From Methanosphaera sp. (GTDB taxonomy: Archaea > Methanobacteriota > Methanobacteria > Methanobacteriales > Methanobacteriaceae): a stretch of 34,179 nucleotides of DNA. The translations under genes were made by a program, and so were the position numbers. Positions within the stretch are counted from its first letter, which is position 1; every line of letters begins with the position of its first letter. The notes under the pieces are model-generated. The model made no database searches and was not told the origin of the DNA. It saw only the letters and a program-made list of their open reading frames with translations. This document shows positions 8,438-16,851 of the stretch, piece after piece. The stretch is taken from the NCBI RefSeq assembly GCF_016282985.1, contig NZ_JAEELZ010000149.1, forward strand, positions 1 to 34,179, written 5' to 3'.

Positions 8438-10048
8438 TTAGAGGTATCTTCCTCTTTTTTCAATTTCATCTATTTTTTTAACTATTTCTTTATTATCATA
8501 TCCATCTAAAAACCATCCGAATAATTTATCAGATTCTTCAGGAATAATGGTTTTTAAAGATTTTTTAAATACAAGTAAATCAGTACCTTTATCTTCAAGA
8601 AGATTACTATACTTTCCTAAACCAAAATCAATTAATATAGGAAGGTCATCCTTAACTAAAATATTGGCTGGAGTTAAATCACCATGTATAATCTCACCAT
8701 CATGCATGTTTCTAACCATTAATCCTATATCATTAACTAATTTTTCCAATTCATTAACGTTTGATTTTTCTATTTTCTCCTGTAATTGTATTGCATCCAC
8801 TTTTTCCATAATAATATTATAATTTTCTAAATCAATAGAGTAAATAAAGGGTGTATTGACATTATACTTTTTAGCTTCATAAATTAGTTTAGCTTCCTCT
8901 TTAGTCCTTTCCAATCTTAATTTATCATCTAATTCTTTTGTTCTGTAATTTTTAGATATTCTGTTTTTTATTATGGATTCCTTATTATCCCACATTGTTT
9001 CAATAATATCAGCTTCTGCTCCTTTGTGTTTGATATTATCAGGTAATGATATGTTATGTTCTGGTTTTTCATTAATCCAAGTTACTTCAACCTGATCAGT
9101 CCTATATTTTGGATTAATGTAACTATTTTTAATTCCCGTAATTTTTTCATCATAGGATAACAATCCCAATCTTGCAATCATTGAACCATTATCTCCACAA
9201 TATTTCATAGGAGGCATATAAAAGTCCACATAATGTTCATCACACATCTGTTTTAACATTTCTCTAAGTTTTTTATTTGCTGCTACTCCACCACACAACA
9301 ATACTTCGTCCTTTCCAGTGTAACTTAGTGCTCTTTCAGTTACTTCACATAACATTGCAAAACAGGTTTCCTGGAAACTATTACATATTACATCCAAATC
9401 TATTCCCTGTTTATATTTGTTAATTGCACTTGTAAGTATTCCTGAAAAAGATAAATCCATTCCTTTAACTATATATGGAAGTTCAACTGTTTCATCAGTA
9501 TTTTGAGCATGCTTTTCAACAATTGGTCCACCAGGATGACCTAACCCTACATCTCTTGAAAATTGATCTAAACAATTGCCTATTGCAATATCCAATGTTT
9601 CACCAATGATTCTATAACGTCCAGTTTCATAACTTATAATCTGAGTGTTACCTCCACTGGTGTATAATGTAACAGGATCTTTAGCCCCTGTTGTAAGTTT
9701 TCCTATTTCAACATGTCCAATACAATGATTTACACCAATTAATGGAACATTAATATTTTGAGATAAACTTCTGGCTGCTGTAGCTACAGTTCTTAATGCC
9801 GGACCTAAGCCAGGTCCTTTAGAAAAAGATACCAAATCAATATCATTCAATGTTAAATTTGATTCAATTAATGCATCTTTAATTAATGGAACAATATGCT
9901 CTGCATGAAAATTAGCTGCTTCCCTAGGATGAATACCACCCACTTCAGGATATAACTGATCACCACATGTTGCTAATATATTACCTTCAGAATCCACTAT
10001 TCCAATCCCCGTTTTCTCTGCTGTTCCTTCTATCCCTAAACAAATCAC
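8438..10048 (-). CDS. Kae1-Bud32 fusion (tRNA t6A synthesis, KEOPS)
   Basis: A 536-residue fusion of two KEOPS subunits. Residues 1 to about 325 are Kae1/TsaD, which transfers threonylcarbamoyl to A37 of ANN-decoding tRNAs. The metal-binding His108 and His112 in NHCIGHVEIG are visible, as is GLGHPGGPIVEKHA. Residues about 345-536 are the small Bud32 kinase/ATPase, with the catalytic loop HGDLTPANILV near 453 and the metal-binding DFG near 473. The fused form is known from Methanocaldococcus and other euryarchaea. The ATG start gives MICLGIEGTAEKTG, as expected for the family. The region to divergent cobT is only 137 bp and must hold both promoters. Confidence 0.97.
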   Translation of the reverse strand: MICLGIEGTAEKTGIGIVDSEGNILATCGDQLYPEVGGIHPREAANFHAEHIVPLIKDALIESNLTLNDIDLVSFSKGPGLGPALRTVATAARSLSQNINVPLIGVNHCIGHVEIGKLTTGAKDPVTLYTSGGNTQIISYETGRYRIIGETLDIAIGNCLDQFSRDVGLGHPGGPIVEKHAQNTDETVELPYIVKGMDLSFSGILTSAINKYKQGIDLDVICNSFQETCFAMLCEVTERALSYTGKDEVLLCGGVAANKKLREMLKQMCDEHYVDFYMPPMKYCGDNGSMIARLGLLSYDEKITGIKNSYINPKYRTDQVEVTWINEKPEHNISLPDNIKHKGAEADIIETMWDNKESIIKNRISKNYRTKELDDKLRLERTKEEAKLIYEAKKYNVNTPFIYSIDLENYNIIMEKVDAIQLQEKIEKSNVNELEKLVNDIGLMVRNMHDGEIIHGDLTPANILVKDDLPILIDFGLGKYSNLLEDKGTDLLVFKKSLKTIIPEESDKLFGWFLDGYDNKEIVKKIDEIEKRGRYL

Positions 10049-10185
10049 AAAAAAACCCCTTTGTCAAATTTTCTTAATTATAAGACCGTTAAATCAAGTA
10101 TTTTTTAATTTTTATTCACAATTATTAATATATTTGAATTAAATAATTAATATTATATTTGTTAAAAAAAATCGAGGAATACAAA

Positions 10186-11262
10186 ATGGTAGACAACGTA
10201 AAAATATTCGGATCAGATAAAGTACTTAAAGACTTAGAAAAATCAGAAAACATGGTATTCGCATGTGTACTAGGTAACACAGCAGTTTCAAAAATTGAAG
10301 GTATAAGTGGAGCAGGTGGATCCCCAGAAATGACACCATACACACCAGCATTAGATGTAGAATTAATGTTAAGAAATGAAGCATTAAGTCTTCCGGAAAT
10401 TGCAGTAACAGAATCTGATGAAGTACCTGCACCTACACCAGGACTTTTAACTAAAACAACATATGAACTATTAAACATGCCATTTGTAGCAATCAGTGCA
10501 GGTCTAGAAGTAGACCCTAAAACATCATTCATTAGTTTAAATGGTCAACCGGGTGGAGACTTAAGAGAAGGTAAAGGAGTTCCAAATCCTAAAGAAATCT
10601 ATTGTAATGCAGTAGAAACCGGTAAATTATTATCACAATTATCTGACCATTTAATGATTGGAGAATCAACACCGGCAGGTACCACAACAGCTCAAGGAGT
10701 ACTCACAGCATTAGGTTATGATGTGGAAGGTAAAGTAAGTGGATGTATGATGCACAATCCTCATGAACTAAAAACAAGCGTTGTAAATGCAGCATTAGAA
10801 AAAAACAATGTTAAACCAGGTGACTTAAAAGATGATGCATTTAAAGCAGTAGAAATTGCAGGAGATCCAACAATCATAGCAGCTGCTGGTTTAGCTATTG
10901 GTAGTTCAGTACCAGTAACACTTGCAGGTGGAACACAAATGACAGCAGTACTTGCTACAATTAAAGCAATCAAACCTGACTTTGACTTCTCAAACATTGC
11001 AATAGCAACTACAGTATATGTTGCAAATGATGAAACATCCAATATTTTAGATATTGTAAACCAAATTGGAGACATAGCAGTATATGCAGCTGACCCTAAA
11101 ATGGAAAATTCAAGCAACCCAGGATTAGCAGCATTTGCACAAGGTTCCGTTAAAGAAGGAGTAGGTGCTGGTGGAAGTGTATTATATGCTTACCTCAAAG
11201 GAATTACTCCTGAAGAATACCTTGCAAAACTCGAAGAACTCACAGCTAAAGTTTTCGGATAA
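10186..11262 (+). CDS. cobT: Archaeal CobT-type NaMN phosphoribosyltransferase (UPF0284)
   Basis: 358 residues resembling the archaeal UPF0284/CobT family, which activates the lower-ligand base with nicotinate mononucleotide for cobamide assembly. Supporting motifs are SGAGGSPEMTPYTPALDVE, the phosphate-loop-like GESTPAGTTTAQGVLTALGYD, GKVSGCMMHNPHELK, LAGGTQMTAVLA and a C-terminal GSVKEGVGAGGSVLYAY. I compared these from memory with the Methanocaldococcus homologue. The ATG at 10186 is used because GAGGA lies about 8 nt upstream; an in-frame TTG at 10159 has no such site. It is separated from the other corrinoid genes (cbiB, cbiG, cbiH) by more than 11 kb. T-rich runs after the stop (about 11,290-11,310) probably end transcription. 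Confidence 0.88.
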   Translation: MVDNVKIFGSDKVLKDLEKSENMVFACVLGNTAVSKIEGISGAGGSPEMTPYTPALDVELMLRNEALSLPEIAVTESDEVPAPTPGLLTKTTYELLNMPFVAISAGLEVDPKTSFISLNGQPGGDLREGKGVPNPKEIYCNAVETGKLLSQLSDHLMIGESTPAGTTTAQGVLTALGYDVEGKVSGCMMHNPHELKTSVVNAALEKNNVKPGDLKDDAFKAVEIAGDPTIIAAAGLAIGSSVPVTLAGGTQMTAVLATIKAIKPDFDFSNIAIATTVYVANDETSNILDIVNQIGDIAVYAADPKMENSSNPGLAAFAQGSVKEGVGAGGSVLYAYLKGITPEEYLAKLEELTAKVFG

Positions 11263-11346
11263 TAATTTAAAAATAACCTCCTTACTTATACATTTTTTTT
11301 ACATAATTTTTTTGTACTAGTTTTTCAATATATATTAATGATAAAA

Positions 11347-11904
11347 ATGAGAGTAACATTTATTACTGGTAACGAACATAAAGTTAAAGAGGCAAGAGGT
11401 ATTTTCGAAAAATTTGGTATAGAAGTTGACCATGAAAATCCAGGTTATCCTGAAATTCAAGGCTCAATTGAAGAGGTAGCAGCTTATGGAGCTAAATATG
11501 TTGCAGAATTACTTCAAAAACCAGTTATAGTAGATGATACAGGCCTATTTATACGATCCCTTAATGATTTTCCTGGAACTTATTCATCTTATGTACAGGA
11601 TACTATAACCAATAAGGGTATAATTAAATTATTAGAAGATGAACAGGACAGATACGCCGAATTCAGGTCATGTATTGGTTATTGTAAACCCAAATGTGAA
11701 CCCAAGACTTTTTTAGGCACTGTTGCTGGTGAAATTTTATCAGAAGAAAAAGGTTCTAACGGATTTGCTTATGATCCACTATTTTATGTTGAAAAATATG
11801 ATAAAACATTTGGAGAACTTACTACTGATGAAAAAAACGAATGTTCACACAGAAGAATATCAATGGAAAAATTTGCTAAATGGTATTCAGAAAGTGAATC
11901 TTAA
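11347..11904 (+). CDS. rdgB: XTP/dITP pyrophosphatase (Ham1/RdgB family)
   Basis: House-cleaning enzyme that hydrolyses non-canonical purine triphosphates (ITP, XTP and deoxy forms). The N-terminus [13 protein letters not shown] is the family nucleotide-binding signature. Asp63 and Asp64 in [10 protein letters not shown] are the likely catalytic and metal residues, followed by [27 protein letters not shown] and a final SHR. The 185-residue length is typical. The ATG at 11347 fits the family start best; an ATG nine bases upstream (11338) is also possible, and neither has a strong Shine-Dalgarno site. It lies upstream of rps15 on the same strand with a 77-nt gap that probably carries the rps15 promoter. 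Confidence 0.94.
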   Translation: MRVTFITGNEHKVKEARGIFEKFGIEVDHENPGYPEIQGSIEEVAAYGAKYVAELLQKPVIVDDTGLFIRSLNDFPGTYSSYVQDTITNKGIIKLLEDEQDRYAEFRSCIGYCKPKCEPKTFLGTVAGEILSEEKGSNGFAYDPLFYVEKYDKTFGELTTDEKNECSHRRISMEKFAKWYSESES

Positions 11905-11981
11905 TTTGTTATATTATACGTAAATAATAATTTTTTTAGAATATAATATAAAATACTAAATAAATAATAGGAGAATTTTTT

Positions 11982-12383
11982 ATGGCAGAAAAACCTGAAT
12001 GGTTAGAAATGACCGAAGAAGAAATTGTAGAATTAATCGTGAAATTACACAGAGAAGGACAAAGTACAAGTCAAATTGGTATTATCTTAAGAGACCAATA
12101 CGGAATTCCTAGTACAAAAACAGTTCTCGGAGCAAAAATTACAGAAATTTTAAAAGACAACGGAACTGAATTTGAATACCCAGAAGACTTATTAAACTTA
12201 ATCAAAAGAGCAGTAAACATCAGAGAACATTTAGAAGAAAATCCTAAAGATTTACACTCTAAAAGAGGATTAATGATTATCGAATCAAAAATCAGAAGAT
12301 TAGTAAAATACTACACTAGAAACAATGTTCTTCCTGAAGGATGGAGATATGATCCAAAAACAGCAGCTCTCCTTGTTAAATAG
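11982..12383 (+). CDS. rps15: 30S ribosomal protein S15 (archaeal uS15)
   Basis: Small-subunit protein of the central domain, 133 residues. Archaeal and eukaryotic S15 carries an N-terminal extension relative to bacterial S15. Here it contains [22 protein letters not shown], then [17 protein letters not shown], and a C-terminal [22 protein letters not shown] core that binds rRNA. A good AGGAG precedes the ATG. Its last codons overlap the beginning of the RecJ-like gene in another frame, so the two are probably translationally coupled. Confidence 0.98.
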   Translation: MAEKPEWLEMTEEEIVELIVKLHREGQSTSQIGIILRDQYGIPSTKTVLGAKITEILKDNGTEFEYPEDLLNLIKRAVNIREHLEENPKDLHSKRGLMIIESKIRRLVKYYTRNNVLPEGWRYDPKTAALLVK

Positions 12384-13716
12384 GGCTGATGAAGCTTGTG
12401 ATTTATTAAAATCACATATTGATAACCAGCATGTTGTGAGAATAATCTCTCACAATGATGCTGATGGATTAACCTCTGCTGGAATATTCGCTAATGCAAT
12501 ATCAAAAGCAGGGGGTAAATTCCATATTACTATATTACCAAGACTAAGAGACAGTAATGTAAAAGAACTTACTAAATCTCGTTATAAACTATTTATTTTC
12601 TCAGATATGGGAAGTGGAAATCTTGAAAGCATTTCTAAATTAAGTGGTGATGTAATCATTGCTGACCATCATCAATTTCCTGAAGATGTTGACCCGGAAA
12701 TGCAAGTTGATTATAAAAAGATTGTTCATGTAAATCCTCATATATTTAATGTTGATGGAACCAAAGAAGTTAGTGGTTCAGGACTGTCATATTTATCTGT
12801 ACATGACTATGGATATTATGAATTGGCAGGTCTTGCATTAACAGGTGCATGTGGAGATATGCAACTAAAAAATGGTCCACAAGGAATTAATAAACTAATT
12901 TTAGATGAAGCTTTAGAACATAAAACTATGGAAGTTAAAAATGAATTAAAATTAGCTTATTCAAATACTCAGCCATTACATAAATCAATAGCATACACAT
13001 ATACACCAGTTATTAAAGGACTATCCGGTTTTGTTGATGAAACAAATGACTTTTTGGATAAACACAACATACCTAAAGATAAGTTATTACATCAATTAAC
13101 CAGTGAAGAATATGAAACACTGAAAAATGAGTTAACATCAATAAATGAAGATATTTATGGAGAAGTATATACTATTCCGAATATTAGAAGAGAATTAACT
13201 AATGTGGAGGAATATGCTAATTTATTAAATGCGTGTGGTAAAAATAAAGAATATACTGCTGCCATAAGTATTGAATTAGGTAAATATAATCAGATGGACT
13301 TTGCAGAATCATTATTATCCAAATACAGTAGTAATATGCAAAATGGAATTGAATGGATAAAAAGAGAAGGTAGTATCCAGGAAGAAAACATTCAATATAT
13401 TTATACAGAAGATAAGGAACAAAAACAAATTGCCGCAGCTGTAAGTAGTATAGGTATTGAATTAGGTATATTACCAGATAAACCAATATTAAGTTTAATG
13501 AAGATGGATAATTTAATTAAAGTATCATCAAGAACAACTGATAATATGGTTGAAAAAGGAGTTAATTTAGGAGTTATTATGAATCAAGCATCAAATAACT
13601 TTAATGGATCCGGTGGTGGCCACAATATTGCTGCTGGAGCAACTATACCTTTTGATCAAAAAGATAATTTTATTCATTTAGTTAATGAAATGGTAGAATA
13701 TCAAATAAACAATTGA
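12349..13716 (+). CDS. recJ: DHH-family RecJ-like exonuclease
   Basis: Cytoplasmic DHH-DHHA1 phosphoesterase of the archaeal RecJ/GAN type, related to Cdc45 of the replicative helicase complex. With the ATG at 12349 it has 455 residues. The metal-binding motifs are SHNDADG (about 34-40), SDMG, ADHHQ and [12 protein letters not shown]-terminal [12 protein letters not shown] stretch (about 420-431) is the DHHA1 substrate-binding motif. A TTG at 12373 is an alternative that would give a family-like start (LNRADEACD). Either way the gene overlaps the end of rps15, a pairing I recall from other euryarchaea. Roles in replication-fork maintenance or repair are inferred from the family. Confidence 0.9.
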   Translation: MIQKQQLSLLNRADEACDLLKSHIDNQHVVRIISHNDADGLTSAGIFANAISKAGGKFHITILPRLRDSNVKELTKSRYKLFIFSDMGSGNLESISKLSGDVIIADHHQFPEDVDPEMQVDYKKIVHVNPHIFNVDGTKEVSGSGLSYLSVHDYGYYELAGLALTGACGDMQLKNGPQGINKLILDEALEHKTMEVKNELKLAYSNTQPLHKSIAYTYTPVIKGLSGFVDETNDFLDKHNIPKDKLLHQLTSEEYETLKNELTSINEDIYGEVYTIPNIRRELTNVEEYANLLNACGKNKEYTAAISIELGKYNQMDFAESLLSKYSSNMQNGIEWIKREGSIQEENIQYIYTEDKEQKQIAAAVSSIGIELGILPDKPILSLMKMDNLIKVSSRTTDNMVEKGVNLGVIMNQASNNFNGSGGGHNIAAGATIPFDQKDNFIHLVNEMVEYQINN

Positions 13717-13726
13717 AGTGATAAAT

Positions 13727-14923
13727 ATGCAACTTACAAAATATGAAGAAGATATGTATAATGGTGAATATGGGGAAGGTAAAGCTGAATGTATGGAAAT
13801 CCTTGTTAGTTTAGGTAAAATATATAATGCTGAAAAAATGGTTCCTATTACATCTGCACAAGTATCTGGAGTTTCATATAAAACAATTGGTGATGCTGGA
13901 TTAGATTTTGTTGTAGATTTAGGCAAAAAAGCTGATGTGGAACTGGAAACTATGCTTAATCCGGCTGGAGTTGACATAGAAAACTGGAAAGAACTTGGTT
14001 TTAGTGAAGAATTTACTAAAAAACAAATTGATATCATCAAAGGTTATGAAAGTATAGGTGTAATGAGCACATGTACCTGTACACCATATTTAATAGGTAA
14101 CACTCCATTATTACATGAGCATGTAGCTTGGAGTGAATCTTCTGCAGTTTGCTATGTAAATAGTGTTATAGGTGCAAAAAGTAACAGGGAAGGCGGACCA
14201 AGTGCATTACTTGCAGCAATTGTTGGAAGAACACCATACTATGGAAATCACATTACGGATAATAGAAAAGCTGATATGATATTTGATGTTGATTATGATT
14301 TTACTACAGAAGCAGAAATTGGTGCTTTAGGTTATTATGTTGGACAAATTGTTAACGATAAAAATCCATATTTCAGATTAAATAGTAATCCTGGACGTAA
14401 TAATTTAAAAACATTAGGTGCTGCATTAGCTTCAAGCGGAGCTGTAAGTATTTATCATGTAGAAAATGTTACCCCTGAAGCTGAATTTGCTAAGAATCAT
14501 GAAACATTTAATGAAACGGAAGTTATTAACATAGATTCTGAAATTATCAAAGAATCCTTGGATGGATTAAGTACAACGGATAAAATACCTGATTTAGTAT
14601 GTCTTGGTTGTCCACATGCTTCAATTAGTGAAATACAAAAAGTTGCCACATTAGTTAAAGGTAAAAAACTTAAAAAAGATTTATGGATTTGTACATCCCA
14701 AGCAATTAAAGCCATAAGTAAACAATGTGGATATTTAGACATTATTGAAGCTGCAGGTGGAAAAATAGTTTCTGATACTTGTATGGTGGTAGCACCAGTA
14801 GAAGAACTGGATTATGAAGTTATCGGAGTTAATTCAGCAAAGGCAGCTAATTATGTACCAAATATGTGTAAATTAGATGTTGTTTATGATACTGTGGAAA
14901 ACCTAATAAAACTAATCTCATAA
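13727..14923 (+). CDS. Phosphomevalonate dehydratase large subunit (aconitase X)
   Basis: Catalytic large subunit of the aconitase-X family enzyme that dehydrates 5-phosphomevalonate in the archaeal mevalonate pathway to isoprenoid lipids. The 398 residues include likely iron-sulfur ligands in STCTCTPY (about 115-120), CLGCPHAS (about 291) and SDTCMVVAP (about 350), plus SNREGGPSALLAAIVGRTPYYG. The ATG at 13727 is preferred over an in-frame GTG at 13718 because GTGAT then acts as Shine-Dalgarno site. It begins 10 nt after the RecJ-like stop codon and is probably in the same transcript as rps15 and that gene. The small subunit (DUF126) is not in this window. Confidence 0.93.
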   Translation: MQLTKYEEDMYNGEYGEGKAECMEILVSLGKIYNAEKMVPITSAQVSGVSYKTIGDAGLDFVVDLGKKADVELETMLNPAGVDIENWKELGFSEEFTKKQIDIIKGYESIGVMSTCTCTPYLIGNTPLLHEHVAWSESSAVCYVNSVIGAKSNREGGPSALLAAIVGRTPYYGNHITDNRKADMIFDVDYDFTTEAEIGALGYYVGQIVNDKNPYFRLNSNPGRNNLKTLGAALASSGAVSIYHVENVTPEAEFAKNHETFNETEVINIDSEIIKESLDGLSTTDKIPDLVCLGCPHASISEIQKVATLVKGKKLKKDLWICTSQAIKAISKQCGYLDIIEAAGGKIVSDTCMVVAPVEELDYEVIGVNSAKAANYVPNMCKLDVVYDTVENLIKLIS

Positions 14924-14965
14924 TTAGTTTAAAAAAAAATAAATTGATTTACAAAATCAATTTTT
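14909..14965. terminator. Double hairpin between convergent genes
   Basis: The first hairpin is AAACTAAT (14909-14916) with ATTAGTTT (14923-14930), overlapping the stop codon. It is followed by nine A residues, which read as T on the minus strand. The second is AAATTGATTT (14941-14950) with AAATCAATTT (14954-14963), a perfect 10-bp stem followed by T residues. The pair can end transcription from both sides. Confidence 0.7.
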
Positions 14966-15008
14966 CATATTTACTTTTTTCTCTTTTTCTATTTAAAATA
15001 GTTAAATT

Positions 15009-16505
15009 TTAATTTTCTTTAATTTTTTCATTTATTTCTTCAATTACAAAAAATAATGGTAATAAAGCAGGCCATAAACCGATTCTTCCAGCTAAAAAAT
15101 CAAACAATAACACAATTTTAACCAGTAATGGAATTGAAGTATTTATATAACTTGGACCCAATCCTGTATTACCAATTGAACCTGCAACGATTGCTACAGC
15201 TATTTTAAAATCATTACAGAAGAATAATACAATTACAGTACTTATTACAAACAATAACAAATATGCAGATATAAATGTAAATATTTGTTTTAATGAATCA
15301 TTGGATACTGTTATTTCCCTGTTATCATGGAAAACTTTTCTGAAAACTATTATATTTTTAGGTAAAAATATTGATTGAAGCTCCCACCAGATAGATTTTA
15401 ATATAATAGCAATATTATATATTTTAATACCACTTGCTGTTGAACAAACAGAACCTCCAATAAACATTAAAATTATTAGTACATGATAACTTAAAGCAGG
15501 CCAATTGTTTATATCAGTAGACTGAAATCCGGTAGAAGTTAATATTGATACAACCTGGAACAACGCATTTCTAAATATAACTAATAAATCATGATTATAC
15601 ATATTATTTTGATATAAATTTACCATGACAAGTATTGTTGCTAATAATATAAATATAAACAAATACCTTATTTCGATATCCTTATAAAAATTTCTCAAGT
15701 TTCCCTTCATCAAATTATAATGTAAAATGAAATTGGTACCTCCCATAATCATTATAATTATGGTAACTATTTGAAACAAAGGATTTGAAAAATCATTTAA
15801 ATTATTCGGATCTGAAACAAAACCACCAGTACCTAAACCAGAAAAGGTATAACATACAGCGTTAAAAATGTCTAATCCAACCAATAAATATAATGAAATA
15901 GCAATTATTGTTAAAAAAGTATATAATTTAATAAAAATAACTGAAGTATGTCTTATATTCGGTGTCATTTGTTCTGTTTTTCCTTCAGCAAAATATAATC
16001 TTTTTAAACTAACAATTGATGGAAGAAGTACTAATAGCAAGAAAATAATTCCTAATCCTCCAAACCACTGAAGCAAACTTCTCCAAAGTCTAATAGAATA
16101 AGCCACAGGAACACTGGCATACATAGTAAAACCAGTTGAAGTAATTCCAGACATACTTTCAAAATATGCATCAATAAAAGATAAATCACCAGAAATTATA
16201 AATGGTAAAGCACAAAAAAATGCTGAAATTATCCATATAGAAAGTACCAAAATCAGAGAACCTTTTAATGATAAATTATACAAATTATTAGAGTTAAATT
16301 TGTAAAATAATAATAATCCTATGATTAAAGAGATTATAGTTGATATTATAAATGAATTAAAATATAATATATTGTCATTATATATCCGGGAAACAATTAT
16401 TGGTATTACCATAAATGAAGCAATACATATTATTATAAATCCAATATAATGAACAATCATTTGTAATTCATTTGTATTGATTTTTTGAAAATTCATTAAT
16501 CTCAT
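15009..16505 (-). CDS. trkH: TrkH-type potassium uptake membrane subunit
   Basis: Ion-conducting subunit of a Trk/Ktr potassium transporter, 498 residues and highly hydrophobic. All four selectivity-filter P-loops are recognisable: SGITSTGFT, SGLGTGGF, SILTSTGFQ and SIGNTGLGPSY. Each has the filter glycine and is flanked by paired membrane helices, as in the superfamily of K+ transporters. The ATG at 16505 has AGTGAT six to ten bases upstream. The regulatory NAD-binding TrkA subunit is not adjacent, so it must be encoded elsewhere. The 346-nt region upstream is shared with divergent hef. Confidence 0.95.
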   Translation of the reverse strand: MRLMNFQKINTNELQMIVHYIGFIIICIASFMVIPIIVSRIYNDNILYFNSFIISTIISLIIGLLLFYKFNSNNLYNLSLKGSLILVLSIWIISAFFCALPFIISGDLSFIDAYFESMSGITSTGFTMYASVPVAYSIRLWRSLLQWFGGLGIIFLLLVLLPSIVSLKRLYFAEGKTEQMTPNIRHTSVIFIKLYTFLTIIAISLYLLVGLDIFNAVCYTFSGLGTGGFVSDPNNLNDFSNPLFQIVTIIIMIMGGTNFILHYNLMKGNLRNFYKDIEIRYLFIFILLATILVMVNLYQNNMYNHDLLVIFRNALFQVVSILTSTGFQSTDINNWPALSYHVLIILMFIGGSVCSTASGIKIYNIAIILKSIWWELQSIFLPKNIIVFRKVFHDNREITVSNDSLKQIFTFISAYLLLFVISTVIVLFFCNDFKIAVAIVAGSIGNTGLGPSYINTSIPLLVKIVLLFDFLAGRIGLWPALLPLFFVIEEINEKIKEN

Positions 16506-16851
16506 TTAAATCACTTTATATTAAAAAATAATTATTTTTTTCAATCAAATAATAATCTAACAAAAAATAATAAAGACTGTTTTGATATTATCTTAAGTTG
16601 TATATATATCTTAAGTAGATATATATTTACAAAAATATACAATTAAGCTATTTTAGAACTCAATAAATAATATACTAAAAGGAATGAATTTAATTATTTT
16701 TTTAAAAAAAGTAAATAAGAATTATATGAAAATTATTTTAGTAATTTAATTTTTTTAAGAAATAAATCAATAATTAAATAAAAAAAAATATTCTGATTAT
16801 TATTATATAACACATTACTTAATACAATGATTTGACATAAATTATAATAGT
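16506..16851. promoter_or_regulatory. trkH-hef divergent intergenic region with CTTAAG repeats
   Basis: This 346-nt AT-rich gap has no convincing gene. It holds a tandem pair ATCTTAAGT at 16590-16598 and 16608-16616, each followed by a TATATAT-rich tail and spaced 18 bp apart. The core CTTAAG is itself a palindrome. It might be an operator, but that is unproven. The rest is low-complexity A/T, which must include both promoters. Confidence 0.4.

Noticed and set aside
10125-10532. Antisense open frame over the start of cobT
   Set aside because: Shadow of the cobT reading frame, with no recognisable protein.
11723-11923. 66-codon frame inside the XTP pyrophosphatase gene
   Set aside because: Same strand but a different frame within a well-conserved gene; no independent support.
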